From: Burkholderia sp. HI2500
Lineage (GTDB): Bacteria; Pseudomonadota; Gammaproteobacteria; Burkholderiales; Burkholderiaceae
Assembly: GCF_002223055.1 (NCBI RefSeq)
Contig: NZ_NKFL01000006.1
Coordinates: forward strand, 1,798,001 to 1,862,000
Length of the DNA: 64,000 nucleotides
Reading direction: 5' to 3'
Of the stretch, positions 38,274-47,654 are shown one piece after another. A program made the position numbers and the translations under genes. Below the pieces are notes generated by a model. The model searched no databases. It was given only the letters and a program-made list of their open reading frames with translations, and was not told where the DNA came from. Within the stretch, counting starts at the first letter, position 1. Every line of letters starts with the position of its first letter.

Positions 38274-39149
38274 TTACATCACGCCGTACTTGCGGAGCCA
38301 CGCGATCGCGCGCTTCCAGCTCTCCTCCGCGTCGGCCTTCACATAGCTCGGCCGGTAATCGGCAAAGAACGCGTGACCGGCATCCGGGTACACGACGATC
38401 TCCGATTCGCGCGCGAGCTTCGAATCGCTCGTCTGGATTGCCTTGCGCATGTCGGCGAGCGACGCCTGCGTGATGTTCGCATCCTTCTCGCCATACAGCC
38501 CGAGCACGGGCACCTTCAGCAACGATGCATGATCGACCGGGTTGAACGGCGTCATCTCGTCGGTCTTGCCTTCGACGAACCCGTACCATGCAACGGCCGC
38601 ACGCACGTGCGGGTTGTGCTCCGCATACAGCCAGCTCTGGCGGCCGCCCCAGCAGAACCCGACCACGCCGAGACGCGACAGGTCGCCGCCGTTCTTGCCG
38701 GCCCACGCGACGGTCGCATCGAGATCCTCGGTCACCTGCCGGTCCGGCACCTTGCTGACGATGTGCTCGACCAGATCCTTGATCGTCGGATACTTCTCCG
38801 CATTGCCCTGCCGCGCGAACAGGTCCGGCGCGATCGCGAGATAGCCGAGCTTCGCGAAGCGGCGGCAGACATCGGCGATGTGCGCGTGCACGCCGAAGAT
38901 CTCGTGGATCACGATGACGACCGGCAGGTTCGTCTTGTCCTTCGGCTGCGCGCGATACGCGGGCACGCTCGCGTCGCCCGAGCGGATCTCGACGGTGTCG
39001 ACGTCCAGCCCTTCGCTGTCGGTCGTGACCGTCTGCGCCGACACGGGCAGCACGGCCGCCGCGAAGGCACCGCCCAGCGCGGCCTGCATGAACTTGCGGC
39101 GCGAGAACGGAACGTGGGGAACCAGGCTGTCGACTTCGGGTTTCAACAT
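38274..39149 (-). CDS. Exported dienelactone hydrolase-family protein
   Basis: A 291-residue alpha/beta hydrolase with a twin-arginine signal (SRRKFMQAALGG near residue 17, cleaved near VSAQ), so it is folded before export by Tat. The DLH catalytic triad is visible: nucleophile Cys in GFCWGG, Asp in GEKDANI and His in DAGHAFF. The HEIFGVHAHI segment carries the conserved Glu. Start at 39149 with GAGGAG ahead; the longer frame is rejected. True substrates are unknown, as many DLH-like proteins are not lactone hydrolases. Confidence 0.92.
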   Translation of the reverse strand: MLKPEVDSLVPHVPFSRRKFMQAALGGAFAAAVLPVSAQTVTTDSEGLDVDTVEIRSGDASVPAYRAQPKDKTNLPVVIVIHEIFGVHAHIADVCRRFAKLGYLAIAPDLFARQGNAEKYPTIKDLVEHIVSKVPDRQVTEDLDATVAWAGKNGGDLSRLGVVGFCWGGRQSWLYAEHNPHVRAAVAWYGFVEGKTDEMTPFNPVDHASLLKVPVLGLYGEKDANITQASLADMRKAIQTSDSKLARESEIVVYPDAGHAFFADYRPSYVKADAEESWKRAIAWLRKYGVM

Positions 39150-39573
39150 GAATGCACTCCTCGATTGGGGGCCGCCGCCACGATCACGGACACGACATGA
39201 CGGGGCATCGCGCCGGCGCACGGCGCGGATGTCGCGGCGGTTGGCACCCCGCCGCGAACGGAAACCCGGACAAGATGCCCAATAATCCGTTGTCGCGTCA
39301 ACTGTCGGATATGTAAGACTCGATTACGGCGTGTTGATTCGCCACGTCGAGCGTCGCGCCAAACACCGCGGGCGCCCCGTCGAATCGCGATGCAACAGGC
39401 CGCATGCCGATCGCCGTTGCGCGATCGGATGCTTGCCGATTGAAACGAAAAACACGCGGTCGATGTTGCCCGTCACACGCCGGCACGACAGCCCGGCTGC
39501 CCGCAAGGAACAACGGGCGGAGAACGACGCACGACCTGCGCGCGCCCCGCCCACCTCTCGCGCGAACGCGCGC
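39150..39573. other. Intergenic region between DLH and NDH-2 genes
   Basis: 424 bp with no gene I can support; frames here are Arg-rich shadows. No clear terminator or promoter seen. Confidence 0.4.
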
Positions 39574-40908
39574 TCAGTGCAGCTTGACGCGCGGCAGCGT
39601 CGTGCGCCGCAGCCAGTGCGCGACCGTGTCGAGCATCATGCGCGGATAGCCGTGCAGCGCGGCGATATGCATCCGGTACAGCGACATGTACATGAAGCGC
39701 GCGAACAGCCCCTCGATCAGCATGTTGCCGCCGATCAGCCCGCCCATCAGGTTACCGACCGCGCTGAAATGGCCGAGCGACACGAGCGAGCCCAGGTCGC
39801 GATAGGTGAATTCGGGCAGCGGACGCCCATCGAGCCGGCAGCCGATTGCCTTCAGCAGGAAGCTCGCCTGCTGGTGCGCAGCCTGCGCGCGCGGCGGCAC
39901 GTTGCGCTCGTTGCCGGGCCATGCGCATGCCGCACAATCGCCGAGCGCGAACACGTTGTCGTCGGTGAAGGTCTGCAGCGTGCGGCGCACGTCGAGCTGG
40001 CCGAGCTTGTTGACCTGGAGGCCATCGAGATTGGCGAGCACGGCCGGCGCCTTGATGCCCGCGGCCCAGACCGTCAGGTCGGCACGTATTGTCTTGCCGC
40101 TCGCCGTATGGACGGCCCCGGGCGCCACCTCGGTCACGCGCTCGGCGAGCATCAGCCGCACGCCGATCTTTTCGAGCAGTTCGGCCGTCGCCGACGACAC
40201 GCGCTCCGGCAACGCCGGGAGGATCCGCGGCCCCGATTCGATCAGCACGATGCCGACGTCGTGCCGCGGGTCGAGCTTGTGCAGCCCGTAGGCCGATAAC
40301 ACCTGCGCGGTGTTGCGCAGCTCGGCGGACAGCTCGACGCCGGTCGCGCCGCCACCGACGATCGCGATCTGGATGCGCGGCTCGGCCGCCTCACCCGGCG
40401 CGGTCGGCGCCGGCGCCTGATGCTCGGCGCGCATGCACGCGGCGATCAGCCGCTTGCGGAAACGCTCGGCCTCGCCCACGGTATCGAGCGCGATCGCGTT
40501 TTCCGCCGCGCCCTGCACGCCAAAGAAGTGAGTCGTGCTGCCGATCGCAATCACGAGCGTGTCATATTCCAGCTCGCGCGCCGGCAACAACTCCTCGCCG
40601 TCGCTGTCGTTGACGGGTGACAGCGTGATGCGCTTCGCCGCGCGGTCGAGCCCGGTCAACCCGCCCTGCTGGAACTCGAAGCCATGCCAGCGCGCCTGCG
40701 CCGCATATTCGAGCTCCTGCGTGAACGGGTCCATGCTGCCGGCCGCGACCTCGTGCAGCAGCGGTTTCCAGATGTGGGTCGGATTGCGGTCGACGAGCGT
40801 GACAAGCGCACGCGCAGAACGATTGCCGCGCGCGCCGTAACGGTCGCCGAGCCGCGTCGCCAGTTCCAGGCCGCCCGCGCCTCCACCTACGATGATGATC
40901 CGATGCAT
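39574..40908 (-). CDS. Type II NADH dehydrogenase-like flavoprotein
   Basis: A 444-residue single-subunit NAD(P)H:quinone oxidoreductase-type protein. Start MHRIIIVGGGAGGLELATRLG has AAAGGGGGAAC ahead and opens directly with the FAD-binding Rossmann motif. The second nucleotide-binding fold is IVGGGATGVELSAEL, and the FAD-contacting FALGDCAAC lies near residue 320. The C-terminal region with hydrophobic and amphipathic helices (GNLMGGLIGGNMLIEGLFARFMYMSLYRMHI) suggests membrane association as in NDH-2, which feeds electrons to quinones without pumping protons. Confidence 0.9.
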   Translation of the reverse strand: MHRIIIVGGGAGGLELATRLGDRYGARGNRSARALVTLVDRNPTHIWKPLLHEVAAGSMDPFTQELEYAAQARWHGFEFQQGGLTGLDRAAKRITLSPVNDSDGEELLPARELEYDTLVIAIGSTTHFFGVQGAAENAIALDTVGEAERFRKRLIAACMRAEHQAPAPTAPGEAAEPRIQIAIVGGGATGVELSAELRNTAQVLSAYGLHKLDPRHDVGIVLIESGPRILPALPERVSSATAELLEKIGVRLMLAERVTEVAPGAVHTASGKTIRADLTVWAAGIKAPAVLANLDGLQVNKLGQLDVRRTLQTFTDDNVFALGDCAACAWPGNERNVPPRAQAAHQQASFLLKAIGCRLDGRPLPEFTYRDLGSLVSLGHFSAVGNLMGGLIGGNMLIEGLFARFMYMSLYRMHIAALHGYPRMMLDTVAHWLRRTTLPRVKLH

Positions 40909-41178
40909 CTGTTCCCCCTTTGCGATTCGAAACTGCTGCCGCCGGACGATGCGAACGCGATGCATTCGCGCGACCCGGTGGATTAACCGGTTCGGACATC
41001 ATCGATGTGCAGTTCGAAGCACCTCGATGCGCCCAACCCGGAACGCGGGGCGCGCATGCCCCCGTGTCAATGACATGCATTGTCCGGGAGCTTGCGCGTT
41101 GACCACAAGCAAACCATCTCGATATTCAGCATCCCTGCAACAATATGCCGCAGGAATCGGGAACCGCGCAACGGTGCG

Positions 41179-43932
41179 TCAGTGTGCCTCTTCCCAGTTC
41201 GCGCCGGCGCCCACTTCGGCCACCAGCGGCACCTTCAGCTTCGCCACGCCGCACATCATTTCGGGCAGTTTCTCGCGCACCAGCGACAGCTCGCCGTCGG
41301 GCACCTCGAGCACCAGTTCATCGTGCACCTGCATGATCATCCGCGACGCGAGCTTGTCGCGCGTGAGCCAGTCGTCCACCGCGATCATCGACAGCTTGAT
41401 CAGGTCGGCCGCCGTGCCCTGCATCGGCGCATTGATGGCCGCGCGCTCCGCCGCCTGGCGGCGCGGGCCGTTGCCGCCGTTGATCTCGGGCAGCCACAGG
41501 CGGCGGCCGAAAACGGTTTCGACGTAGCCCTTCTCCTTCGCAACCGAGCGCGTGTCTTCCATGTACTGCGCGACACCCGGGTAGCGGGCGAAATAGCGGT
41601 CGATGTAGAGCTTCGCCGCATCGCGCGTGATGCCGAGGTTCGACGCGAGCCCGAACGCGCTCATCCCGTAGATGAGCCCGAAGTTGATCACCTTCGCAAT
41701 CCGGCGCTGGTCGGAATTGACCTCCAGCGGCGTCACGCCGAACACCTCGGCGGCCGTCGCACGGTGGATGTCCTCGCCCTGCGAGAACGCGCGCAGCAGC
41801 GACGCGTCACCCGAGATGTGCGCCATGATCCGCAGTTCGATCTGCGAATAATCGGCCGACACGATGCGGTGGCCCGGCGACGCGATGAACGCCTCGCGGA
41901 TCCGCCGCCCCTCGGCCGTGCGCACCGGAATGTTCTGAAGATTCGGATCGTTCGATGCCAGGCGGCCCGTGACCGCGACGGCCTGCGCGTAGTTCGTGTG
42001 CACGCGGCCCGTTGACGGGTTCACCATGCGCGGCAGCTTGTCGGTATAGGTCGACTTCAGCTTCGACAGCCCGCGATGCTCGAGCAGCAGCTTCGGCAGC
42101 GGGTAGTCCTCGGCCAGCTTCTGCAGCACTTCTTCGTCGGTCGACGGTGCGCCGCTCGGCGTCTTTTTCACGACGGGCAACTGCAGCTTGTCGAAGAAGA
42201 TCTGCCCGATCTGCTTCGGCGAGCCGAGATTGAATTCGCCGCCGGCCAGTTCGTATGCCTGCCCTTCGAGCTCGATCAGGCGCGTCGCGATTTCGGTGCT
42301 CTGCGCCTGCAGCAGCGCATCGTCGATCAGCACGCCCGTGCGCTCCATCTTGCGCAGCACGAGCGACACGGGCATCTCGATCTCGCGGTACACGTGCAAG
42401 AGGCCCGGTTCGCGCGCAACCTGCGGATACAGCGCGTGATGCAGTTGCAGCGTGATGTCCGCATCTTCGGCCGCGTATTCGGCGGCCTGCGTGAGCGCGA
42501 CTTCGTCGAAGCCGATCTGCTTCGCGCCCTTGCCGGCCACGTCTTCATACTTGATCGTCTTGACACCGAGATGACGCAGCGCAAGGCTGTCCATGTCGTG
42601 CGTGCGATGCGATTCGACCACGTACGATTCGAGCAGCGTGTCGTGCTCGATGCCGTTCAGCGCGATGTCGTAGTTCGCGAGCACCTGCGCGTCGTACTTC
42701 AGGTGCTGGCCGACCTTCTTGCGATCGGCCGATTCGAGCCACGGCTTCAGGCGTGCGAGCACTTCATCGAGCGGAAGCTGCTCGGGCATGTCGGGGCCGC
42801 GATGCGCAACCGGCAGGTAGGCCGCCTTGCCCGGCTCGACCGAGAACGACAGGCCGACGAGCCGCGCGAGCATCGGGTCGAGCGCGGTCGTCTCGGTGTC
42901 GAACGCGGTCAGTTCGGCCGCGTCGATCTTCGCGAACCAAGCATCGAACTGTTCCCAGGTCTGGATCGTGTCGTATTCGCGCACGACGTCGGTCGCGATC
43001 ACCGGGGCCGGCTCGCCTTCCGGCGCATCGGCGCCGTTGCCTTCGGCCTGTGCGCTCTCGACTTCGCGCAGCCACGTCTTGAAGCCGTAGCGCGCGAAGA
43101 TGTCGCGCAGCAAGTCGCGTGCTTCACCGTCGGTCTTCAACGACGCCTCGATCGATTCGAGATGCGGTGCGAGATCGCAAGCCGTGTCGACGGTCACGAG
43201 CTGGCGGCCGAGCGGCAGGAAGTCGAGCGCGCGGCGCAGGTTGTCGCCGACCACGCCCTTGATCTCGCCCGCGTGTTCGATCACGCCGTCGAGGCTGTCG
43301 TACTGCGCCAGCCATTTCACGGCCGTCTTCGGCCCGCACTTCTCGACGCCCGGCACGTTGTCGACGGTGTCGCCGATCAGTGCGAGGTAGTCGATGATGC
43401 GCTCCGGCGGCACGCCGAACTTTGCGATCACGCCGTCGCGGTCGAGCGTCTCGTTGGTCATCGTGTTGACGAGCGTGACGTGGTCGGTGACGAGCTGCGC
43501 GAGATCCTTGTCGCCGGTCGACACGATCACGTTCATCCCGTGCCGCTCGGCTTCGCGCGCGAGCGTGCCGATCACGTCGTCGGCCTCGACGCCTTCGACC
43601 ATCAGCAGCGGCCAGCCGAGCGCGCGCACCGCGCCGTGGATCGGTTCGACCTGCAATGCGAGGTCGGGCGGCATCGACGGACGGTTTGCCTTATAGTCGG
43701 CATAAAGGTCGTCACGGAACGTCTTGCCCTTTGCATCGAACACGCAAGCGCTATACTCTGCACTGACTTCCTTGCGCATACGGCGCAGCATGTTGATGAT
43801 TCCGTAGAGCGCTCCGGTCGGCTCCCCGCCAGGGCCACGCAAATCAGGCATCGCATGGTAAGCCCGATACAGATAGCTCGAACCGTCAACCAATAGCAGG
43901 GTCTTACCTTCCAGATTTCGTTCTTCAGGCAT
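41179..43932 (-). CDS. polA: DNA polymerase I
   Basis: Repair and Okazaki-fragment polymerase of 917 residues with three domains. 5'-3' exonuclease (1-290): LLVDGSSYLYRAYHA, VEADDVIGTLA, STGDKDLAQLV. 3'-5' exonuclease (about 330-520): the metal ligands of AFDTETTALDP are retained, so proofreading is probably active. Polymerase (about 540-917): SADYSQIELRIMAHISGD, RRIAKVINFGLIYGMSAFGL and the catalytic VHDEL. Start at 43932 gives the family N-terminus, though no ribosome-binding site is evident. Its ATG lies one base from the ATG of the divergent LOG gene. Confidence 0.97.
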   Translation of the reverse strand: MPEERNLEGKTLLLVDGSSYLYRAYHAMPDLRGPGGEPTGALYGIINMLRRMRKEVSAEYSACVFDAKGKTFRDDLYADYKANRPSMPPDLALQVEPIHGAVRALGWPLLMVEGVEADDVIGTLAREAERHGMNVIVSTGDKDLAQLVTDHVTLVNTMTNETLDRDGVIAKFGVPPERIIDYLALIGDTVDNVPGVEKCGPKTAVKWLAQYDSLDGVIEHAGEIKGVVGDNLRRALDFLPLGRQLVTVDTACDLAPHLESIEASLKTDGEARDLLRDIFARYGFKTWLREVESAQAEGNGADAPEGEPAPVIATDVVREYDTIQTWEQFDAWFAKIDAAELTAFDTETTALDPMLARLVGLSFSVEPGKAAYLPVAHRGPDMPEQLPLDEVLARLKPWLESADRKKVGQHLKYDAQVLANYDIALNGIEHDTLLESYVVESHRTHDMDSLALRHLGVKTIKYEDVAGKGAKQIGFDEVALTQAAEYAAEDADITLQLHHALYPQVAREPGLLHVYREIEMPVSLVLRKMERTGVLIDDALLQAQSTEIATRLIELEGQAYELAGGEFNLGSPKQIGQIFFDKLQLPVVKKTPSGAPSTDEEVLQKLAEDYPLPKLLLEHRGLSKLKSTYTDKLPRMVNPSTGRVHTNYAQAVAVTGRLASNDPNLQNIPVRTAEGRRIREAFIASPGHRIVSADYSQIELRIMAHISGDASLLRAFSQGEDIHRATAAEVFGVTPLEVNSDQRRIAKVINFGLIYGMSAFGLASNLGITRDAAKLYIDRYFARYPGVAQYMEDTRSVAKEKGYVETVFGRRLWLPEINGGNGPRRQAAERAAINAPMQGTAADLIKLSMIAVDDWLTRDKLASRMIMQVHDELVLEVPDGELSLVREKLPEMMCGVAKLKVPLVAEVGAGANWEEAH
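43730..43757 (+). promoter_or_regulatory. Candidate promoter for the LOG gene, inside polA
   Basis: TTTGCA (43730-43735) and TATACT (43752-43757), 16 bp apart, point toward the LOG gene about 175 bp downstream and lie antisense within the 5' part of polA. Because no intergenic space exists between the two genes, a promoter for either must lie inside the other. This is the best one visible. Confidence 0.4.
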
Positions 43933-43933
43933 T

Positions 43934-44692
43934 ATGAACAAGAGAAAAGTGATTCCGAGTCTGCGTTCGCTCGCAGATCAAGAACGCGCGACGGCCAAGA
44001 AGGCGCGCGCATCGTGGCAGATGTTCACGATTATGGCAGAGTTTATCGAGGCGACCGAGTACCTGTCGGAGATCCGCCCGGCTGTCAGCATCTACGGTTC
44101 TGCCCGCCTCAAACCCGATACGGCGCACTACAAGCTCGCGGTGCAGATCGCCCGCAAGCTGTCCGACGCCGGCTTCGCCGTGATCTCCGGCGGCGGCCCG
44201 GGCATCATGGAAGCCGCGAACAAGGGTGCGCACGCCGGCAAGGCGCCGTCGGTCGGCCTGAACATCGAGCTGCCGCACGAGCAGGCCGGCAACCACTACC
44301 AGGACATCTCGCTGCGCTTCCGCCACTTCTTCACGCGCAAGGTCACGTTCGTGAAGAATTCGGATGCGGTGATCGTGATGCCGGGCGGCTTCGGCACGCT
44401 CGACGAACTGTCCGAAGTGCTCACGCTGATCCAGACGAAAAAATCGCGCCTCGTGCCGATCATCCTCGTCGGCAGCGAGTTCTGGCAGGGGCTGCTGCAA
44501 TGGTTCCGCGACCAGCTGATTCCGAACGGCCTCATCAATCCGGAAGACATGGACCTGATGCAGGTGATCGACGATCCCGACCAGGTGCTCGACGCGGTGC
44601 TCGCGTTCTACGAGGACAGCGGCGAGGAAGAAGGTTCGGACGATGAAGGCCATCCGCCGCGCCCCGAAGAAGACCGGATGTTCTACCTGTAA
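43934..44692 (+). CDS. LOG-family protein (TIGR00730-type Rossmann fold)
   Basis: A 252-residue protein of the lysine-decarboxylase-like LOG family, whose characterised members are cytokinin-activating phosphoribohydrolases acting on nucleoside monophosphates. Signature motifs are present: SGGGPGIMEAANKGAHAG and PGGFGTLDELSEVL (the PGGxGTxxE catalytic motif). The physiological substrate in bacteria is mostly unknown. CAGG precedes the ATG at short distance. The acidic tail after residue 230 is typical of the Burkholderia proteins. Divergent from polA with one base between the start codons. Confidence 0.92.
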   Translation: MNKRKVIPSLRSLADQERATAKKARASWQMFTIMAEFIEATEYLSEIRPAVSIYGSARLKPDTAHYKLAVQIARKLSDAGFAVISGGGPGIMEAANKGAHAGKAPSVGLNIELPHEQAGNHYQDISLRFRHFFTRKVTFVKNSDAVIVMPGGFGTLDELSEVLTLIQTKKSRLVPIILVGSEFWQGLLQWFRDQLIPNGLINPEDMDLMQVIDDPDQVLDAVLAFYEDSGEEEGSDDEGHPPRPEEDRMFYL

Positions 44693-45078
44693 TCCATCCA
44701 TGACGATCGCCGGCCCGACGGCCGGCTCGCCCCTCCCGCGCGGCAGACGTGGCGATTCCGCCACCTGCCGCGTGTCACTTTGTAACGCGCCATTAATCGC
44801 GCTTCGCGGCCGCGCGCCACCGAATGTGAAATCCGCGCCGCCGGTGCCGTGCGACGCGCGCCATCATCCGCACACGCAGGCCGCCATTGTCAAATGACAC
44901 GGCCCGACGCCCGCATCCGGCGCCTGCCGGCCGCAATCCTCCGTAACAACCCCGCCTCGCATTTTCCGTCGCGCGCCAGCACACTGCATGTGTCGGTGCG
45001 GCGTTCCCCCGGTGGAACGGTCCCCCTCGCTTCCATCGCGTCGCGCCGGCCTTTTATAACGACACCACGGAAAAGAAC
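44693..45078. other. Intergenic region before the small exported protein
   Basis: 386 bp without a gene. A palindromic GC stretch near 44708-44730 (cgatcgccggcccgacggccggc) may terminate the LOG transcript, but no T-run follows. Confidence 0.4.
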
Positions 45079-45375
45079 ATGCAACGCTCGCTGATCGCCC
45101 TTGCCTTCGCCGGCCTCGGCCTTTCGCTGTCCGGCCTCGCCCACGCCGTCAATGTCGACGTCAACATCGGCACGCCCGCGCCGGTCGTCGTCGCGCCCGC
45201 GCCCGTCATGGTCGCCCCGGCACCCGCGGTGATCGTCGGCTGGCATGGCGACCGCTACTGGGACGGCCGCCGCTACTGGGAACGCCGCGAGTGGGACGAC
45301 TATCAGCGTCATCGCGGCCACGGTGATCGCGGCTATCACTGCCCGCCGGGACACGCGAAGAAGGGTGAGTGCTGA
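45079..45375 (+). CDS. Small exported protein with Pro-Ala-Val repeat and Tyr/Trp/Arg-rich domain
   Basis: A 98-residue protein with a clear signal peptide (cleavage near AHA, residue 23). The mature part begins with imperfect repeats of the type APAPV (about residues 32-52), then WHGDRYWDGRRYWERREWDDYQRHRGHGDR, rich in aromatic and basic residues, and ends with two Cys (HCPPGHAKKGEC). The aromatic/basic part resembles small periplasmic proteins of the DUF2502 sort. I do not assign a function. It is alone between LOG and the convergent amn. Confidence 0.8.
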   Translation: MQRSLIALAFAGLGLSLSGLAHAVNVDVNIGTPAPVVVAPAPVMVAPAPAVIVGWHGDRYWDGRRYWERREWDDYQRHRGHGDRGYHCPPGHAKKGEC

Positions 45376-45419
45376 GCGCGTGATCGCCGGGCCGCTCGGC
45401 CCGGGCACTGAAGCACTGG

Positions 45420-45466
45420 CAAAAAACAAAAGGCCGCACGCGAACCAACATTCGCGTGCGGCCTTT
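45420..45466 (-). terminator. Strong terminator for amn, possibly bidirectional
   Basis: A 15-bp stem (AAGGCCGCACGCGAA and its complement, 45430-45444 and 45451-45465) with a six-base loop. On the minus strand it is followed by TTTTGTTTTTTG. The plus strand ends in a shorter TTT, so it may also serve the small exported protein gene. Confidence 0.9.
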
Positions 45467-45501
45467 GCCGTTGCGGGTGCTGCGGCGCGGTGCCGTCGAC
45501 G

Positions 45502-47028
45502 TTACTGGAACGCCACTTCCGCAAAGCTCCGCAGCTTCCGGCTATGCAGCTTGTCGAGCCCGTTCGTGCGCAGGATCTCCATCGCCTTCACGCCGATCTG
45601 CAGATGCTGGTCGACCTGCCCACGATAGAACGTGTCGGCCATGCCCGGCAGTTTCAGCTCACCGTGCAGCGGCTTGTCCGAGACACACAGCAGCGTGCCG
45701 TACGGCACGCGGAAGCGGAAGCCGTTCGCGGCGATCGTCGCGCTTTCCATGTCGAGCGCGATCGCGCGGCTCTGCGACAGGCGCTGCACCGGTTCGCGAT
45801 GGTCGCGCAGCTCCCAGTTGCGGTTGTCGACGCTCGCGACCGTGCCCGTGCGCATCACGCGCTTCAGTTCGACGCCATCAAGCTGCGTGACCTCGGCCAC
45901 CCCGCGTTCGAGCGCGAGCTGCACTTCGGCCAGCGCCGGAATCGGCACCCACAGCGGCAGGTCGGCGTCGAGCACGTGATCCTCGCGCACGTAGCCGTGT
46001 GCGAGCACGTAGTCGCCGAGACGCTGCGTGTTGCGCAGCCCCGCGCAGTGGCCGAGCATCACCCACGCGTGCGGACGCAGCACCGCGATGTGATCGGTGA
46101 TCGTCTTCGCGTTCGACGGGCCGACGCCGATGTTGACCATCGTGATCCCGCTGCCGTCCGCGCGCTTCAGGTGATACGCGGGCATCTGCGGCAGGCGCGG
46201 CGGCGCGTTGCCTTCGGCCGGCTCGCTGCCGAGGTTCGCGTTGTAGGTGACGACATCGCCCGGCTCGACGAACGCGCTGTACTGGCTGCGGTAGGCACGC
46301 ACCTCGGGATCGTCGCTCTCGGTCATCACCGTGCGGCCCAGCTTCACGAACTCGTCGATGTAGAACTGGTAGTTCGTGTAGAGCACGTAGTTCTGGAAAT
46401 GCGTGGGCGACGTCGCCGTGTAGTGGCGCAGCCGGTGCAGCGAGAAGTCGACGCGCGCGGCCGTGAACAGCGCGAGCGGATGCGGCTCGCCCGGCGCCGG
46501 CTCGAACGTGCCGTTGACGATGCGATCGTCGAGATACGACAGGTCGGGCGTGTCGAAGATGTCGCGCATCGCGAGCAGGCGGTCGCGGTCGAGCTCGCCC
46601 TCGAGATGGATGCCTTCCGGAAATGCGAAATGAATCGGAATCGGCTGCGACGACACGCCGATCTCGATCTTCACATGGTGGTTCTTCGCCAGCAGGCGCA
46701 GCTGCTCGCGATAGTAGTTCGCGAAGAGATCGGGGCGTGTGACCGTCGTCTCGAATACGCCGGGGCCCGCGACGAAACCGTACGAGCGGCGCGAATCGAC
46801 GTGCGTGTTGACGTCGGTGCGGATCCGCACGAACGGGTAGCACGCGCGCACGTGCTCGGTAATCGATTCGTGGCGGCGATAGCGCGCGAATGCGTCGCGC
46901 AGGAAGCCCGTGTTCGTGTCGTAAATGGCGGACAGCCGCGCGACGGCGGCGATCGGATCGTCGAAAGCCTCGACCGACGGGCTTTCGGGCGTCAGCACAC
47001 GGTGCCGGCGGCTCAAGTCGTTCTTCAT
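45502..47028 (-). CDS. amn: AMP nucleosidase
   Basis: Hydrolyses AMP to adenine and ribose-5-phosphate, controlling adenylate levels. The 508-residue protein starts at MKNDLSRRHRVLTP with GAGGTAA ahead; the open frame continues upstream to 47649 but that part is antisense to the DUF2782 gene and unlike the family. The N-terminal AMN-specific domain (about 1-180) precedes a nucleoside-phosphorylase fold with GSGITMVNIGVGPSNAKTITDHIAVLRP, MLGHCAGLR and ALDMESATIAANGFRFRVPYGTLLCVSDKPL, which bears the catalytic Glu/Asp. Confidence 0.96.
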   Translation of the reverse strand: MKNDLSRRHRVLTPESPSVEAFDDPIAAVARLSAIYDTNTGFLRDAFARYRRHESITEHVRACYPFVRIRTDVNTHVDSRRSYGFVAGPGVFETTVTRPDLFANYYREQLRLLAKNHHVKIEIGVSSQPIPIHFAFPEGIHLEGELDRDRLLAMRDIFDTPDLSYLDDRIVNGTFEPAPGEPHPLALFTAARVDFSLHRLRHYTATSPTHFQNYVLYTNYQFYIDEFVKLGRTVMTESDDPEVRAYRSQYSAFVEPGDVVTYNANLGSEPAEGNAPPRLPQMPAYHLKRADGSGITMVNIGVGPSNAKTITDHIAVLRPHAWVMLGHCAGLRNTQRLGDYVLAHGYVREDHVLDADLPLWVPIPALAEVQLALERGVAEVTQLDGVELKRVMRTGTVASVDNRNWELRDHREPVQRLSQSRAIALDMESATIAANGFRFRVPYGTLLCVSDKPLHGELKLPGMADTFYRGQVDQHLQIGVKAMEILRTNGLDKLHSRKLRSFAEVAFQ

Positions 47029-47157
47029 TTTGATTACCTCGTCTGATCCGACGACATTACCACGGAACCCGGTCGCCTTTATGGCTGCCCCTACGCACGC
47101 GAGGGCCGGATGGGGCGCAGTATTTGCTAAAATCGGCGGGTTCACTGGAGACTCATC

Positions 47158-47553
47158 ATGAAGCCGCTCATTCTCGTCGCCGCTGCCGCCGCGTTTGCCG
47201 CCGCCAGCGTCGCTTACGCCGCCGGCGGCACGCCTGACGCCGACGCGCAGGCCCGGGCCGAGGCCAACGAGGCCGCCGGCCTGCCCGATCTCCGCAAGAT
47301 CAACCGGCCGGGCGCCGAAGTCACGTCGAAAGTCGACTTCGCCGACATCCGCCGCACGCCGAGCTTCCACGAAAAGAGCAAGAACGGCACCGAAGTCACC
47401 GAGTACCGCGATCGCGGCAAGCCGGTCGAGATCGACGTGAAGTCGAACTTCGGCACGCGCTACCAGATGAGCTCGACGCCCGACACGTCGCCGAAGCCGC
47501 ACGACGCGGGCATCCCGATCACGCGCCTGCCGTCGCTGAACCTGCGCTACTGA
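47158..47553 (+). CDS. DUF2782 exported protein
   Basis: A 131-residue protein with a signal peptide (cut near AYA, residue 21) and a DUF2782-like core: EVTEYRDRGKPVEIDVKSNFGTRYQM. Function unknown. In pseudomonads the DUF2782 gene lies between polA and thrB; here it is also just upstream of thrB and near polA, a conserved neighbourhood that supports the call. The spacing to thrB is 101 bp. Confidence 0.85.
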   Translation: MKPLILVAAAAAFAAASVAYAAGGTPDADAQARAEANEAAGLPDLRKINRPGAEVTSKVDFADIRRTPSFHEKSKNGTEVTEYRDRGKPVEIDVKSNFGTRYQMSSTPDTSPKPHDAGIPITRLPSLNLRY

Positions 47554-47654
47554 TTCCGTGGCGCGCGGCACCGAATGCCGCGCGCCGCCTCCCTTCACCT
47601 GATGTCGCGACGCACGCCGCCCGCGTGCCGACACCCTGACCTGACGCATCCCGC

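Noticed and set aside
47029..47649. N-terminal extension of amn by about 200 codons
   Set aside because: It is antisense to the DUF2782 gene, and a strong ribosome-binding site with the family N-terminus is found at 47028.
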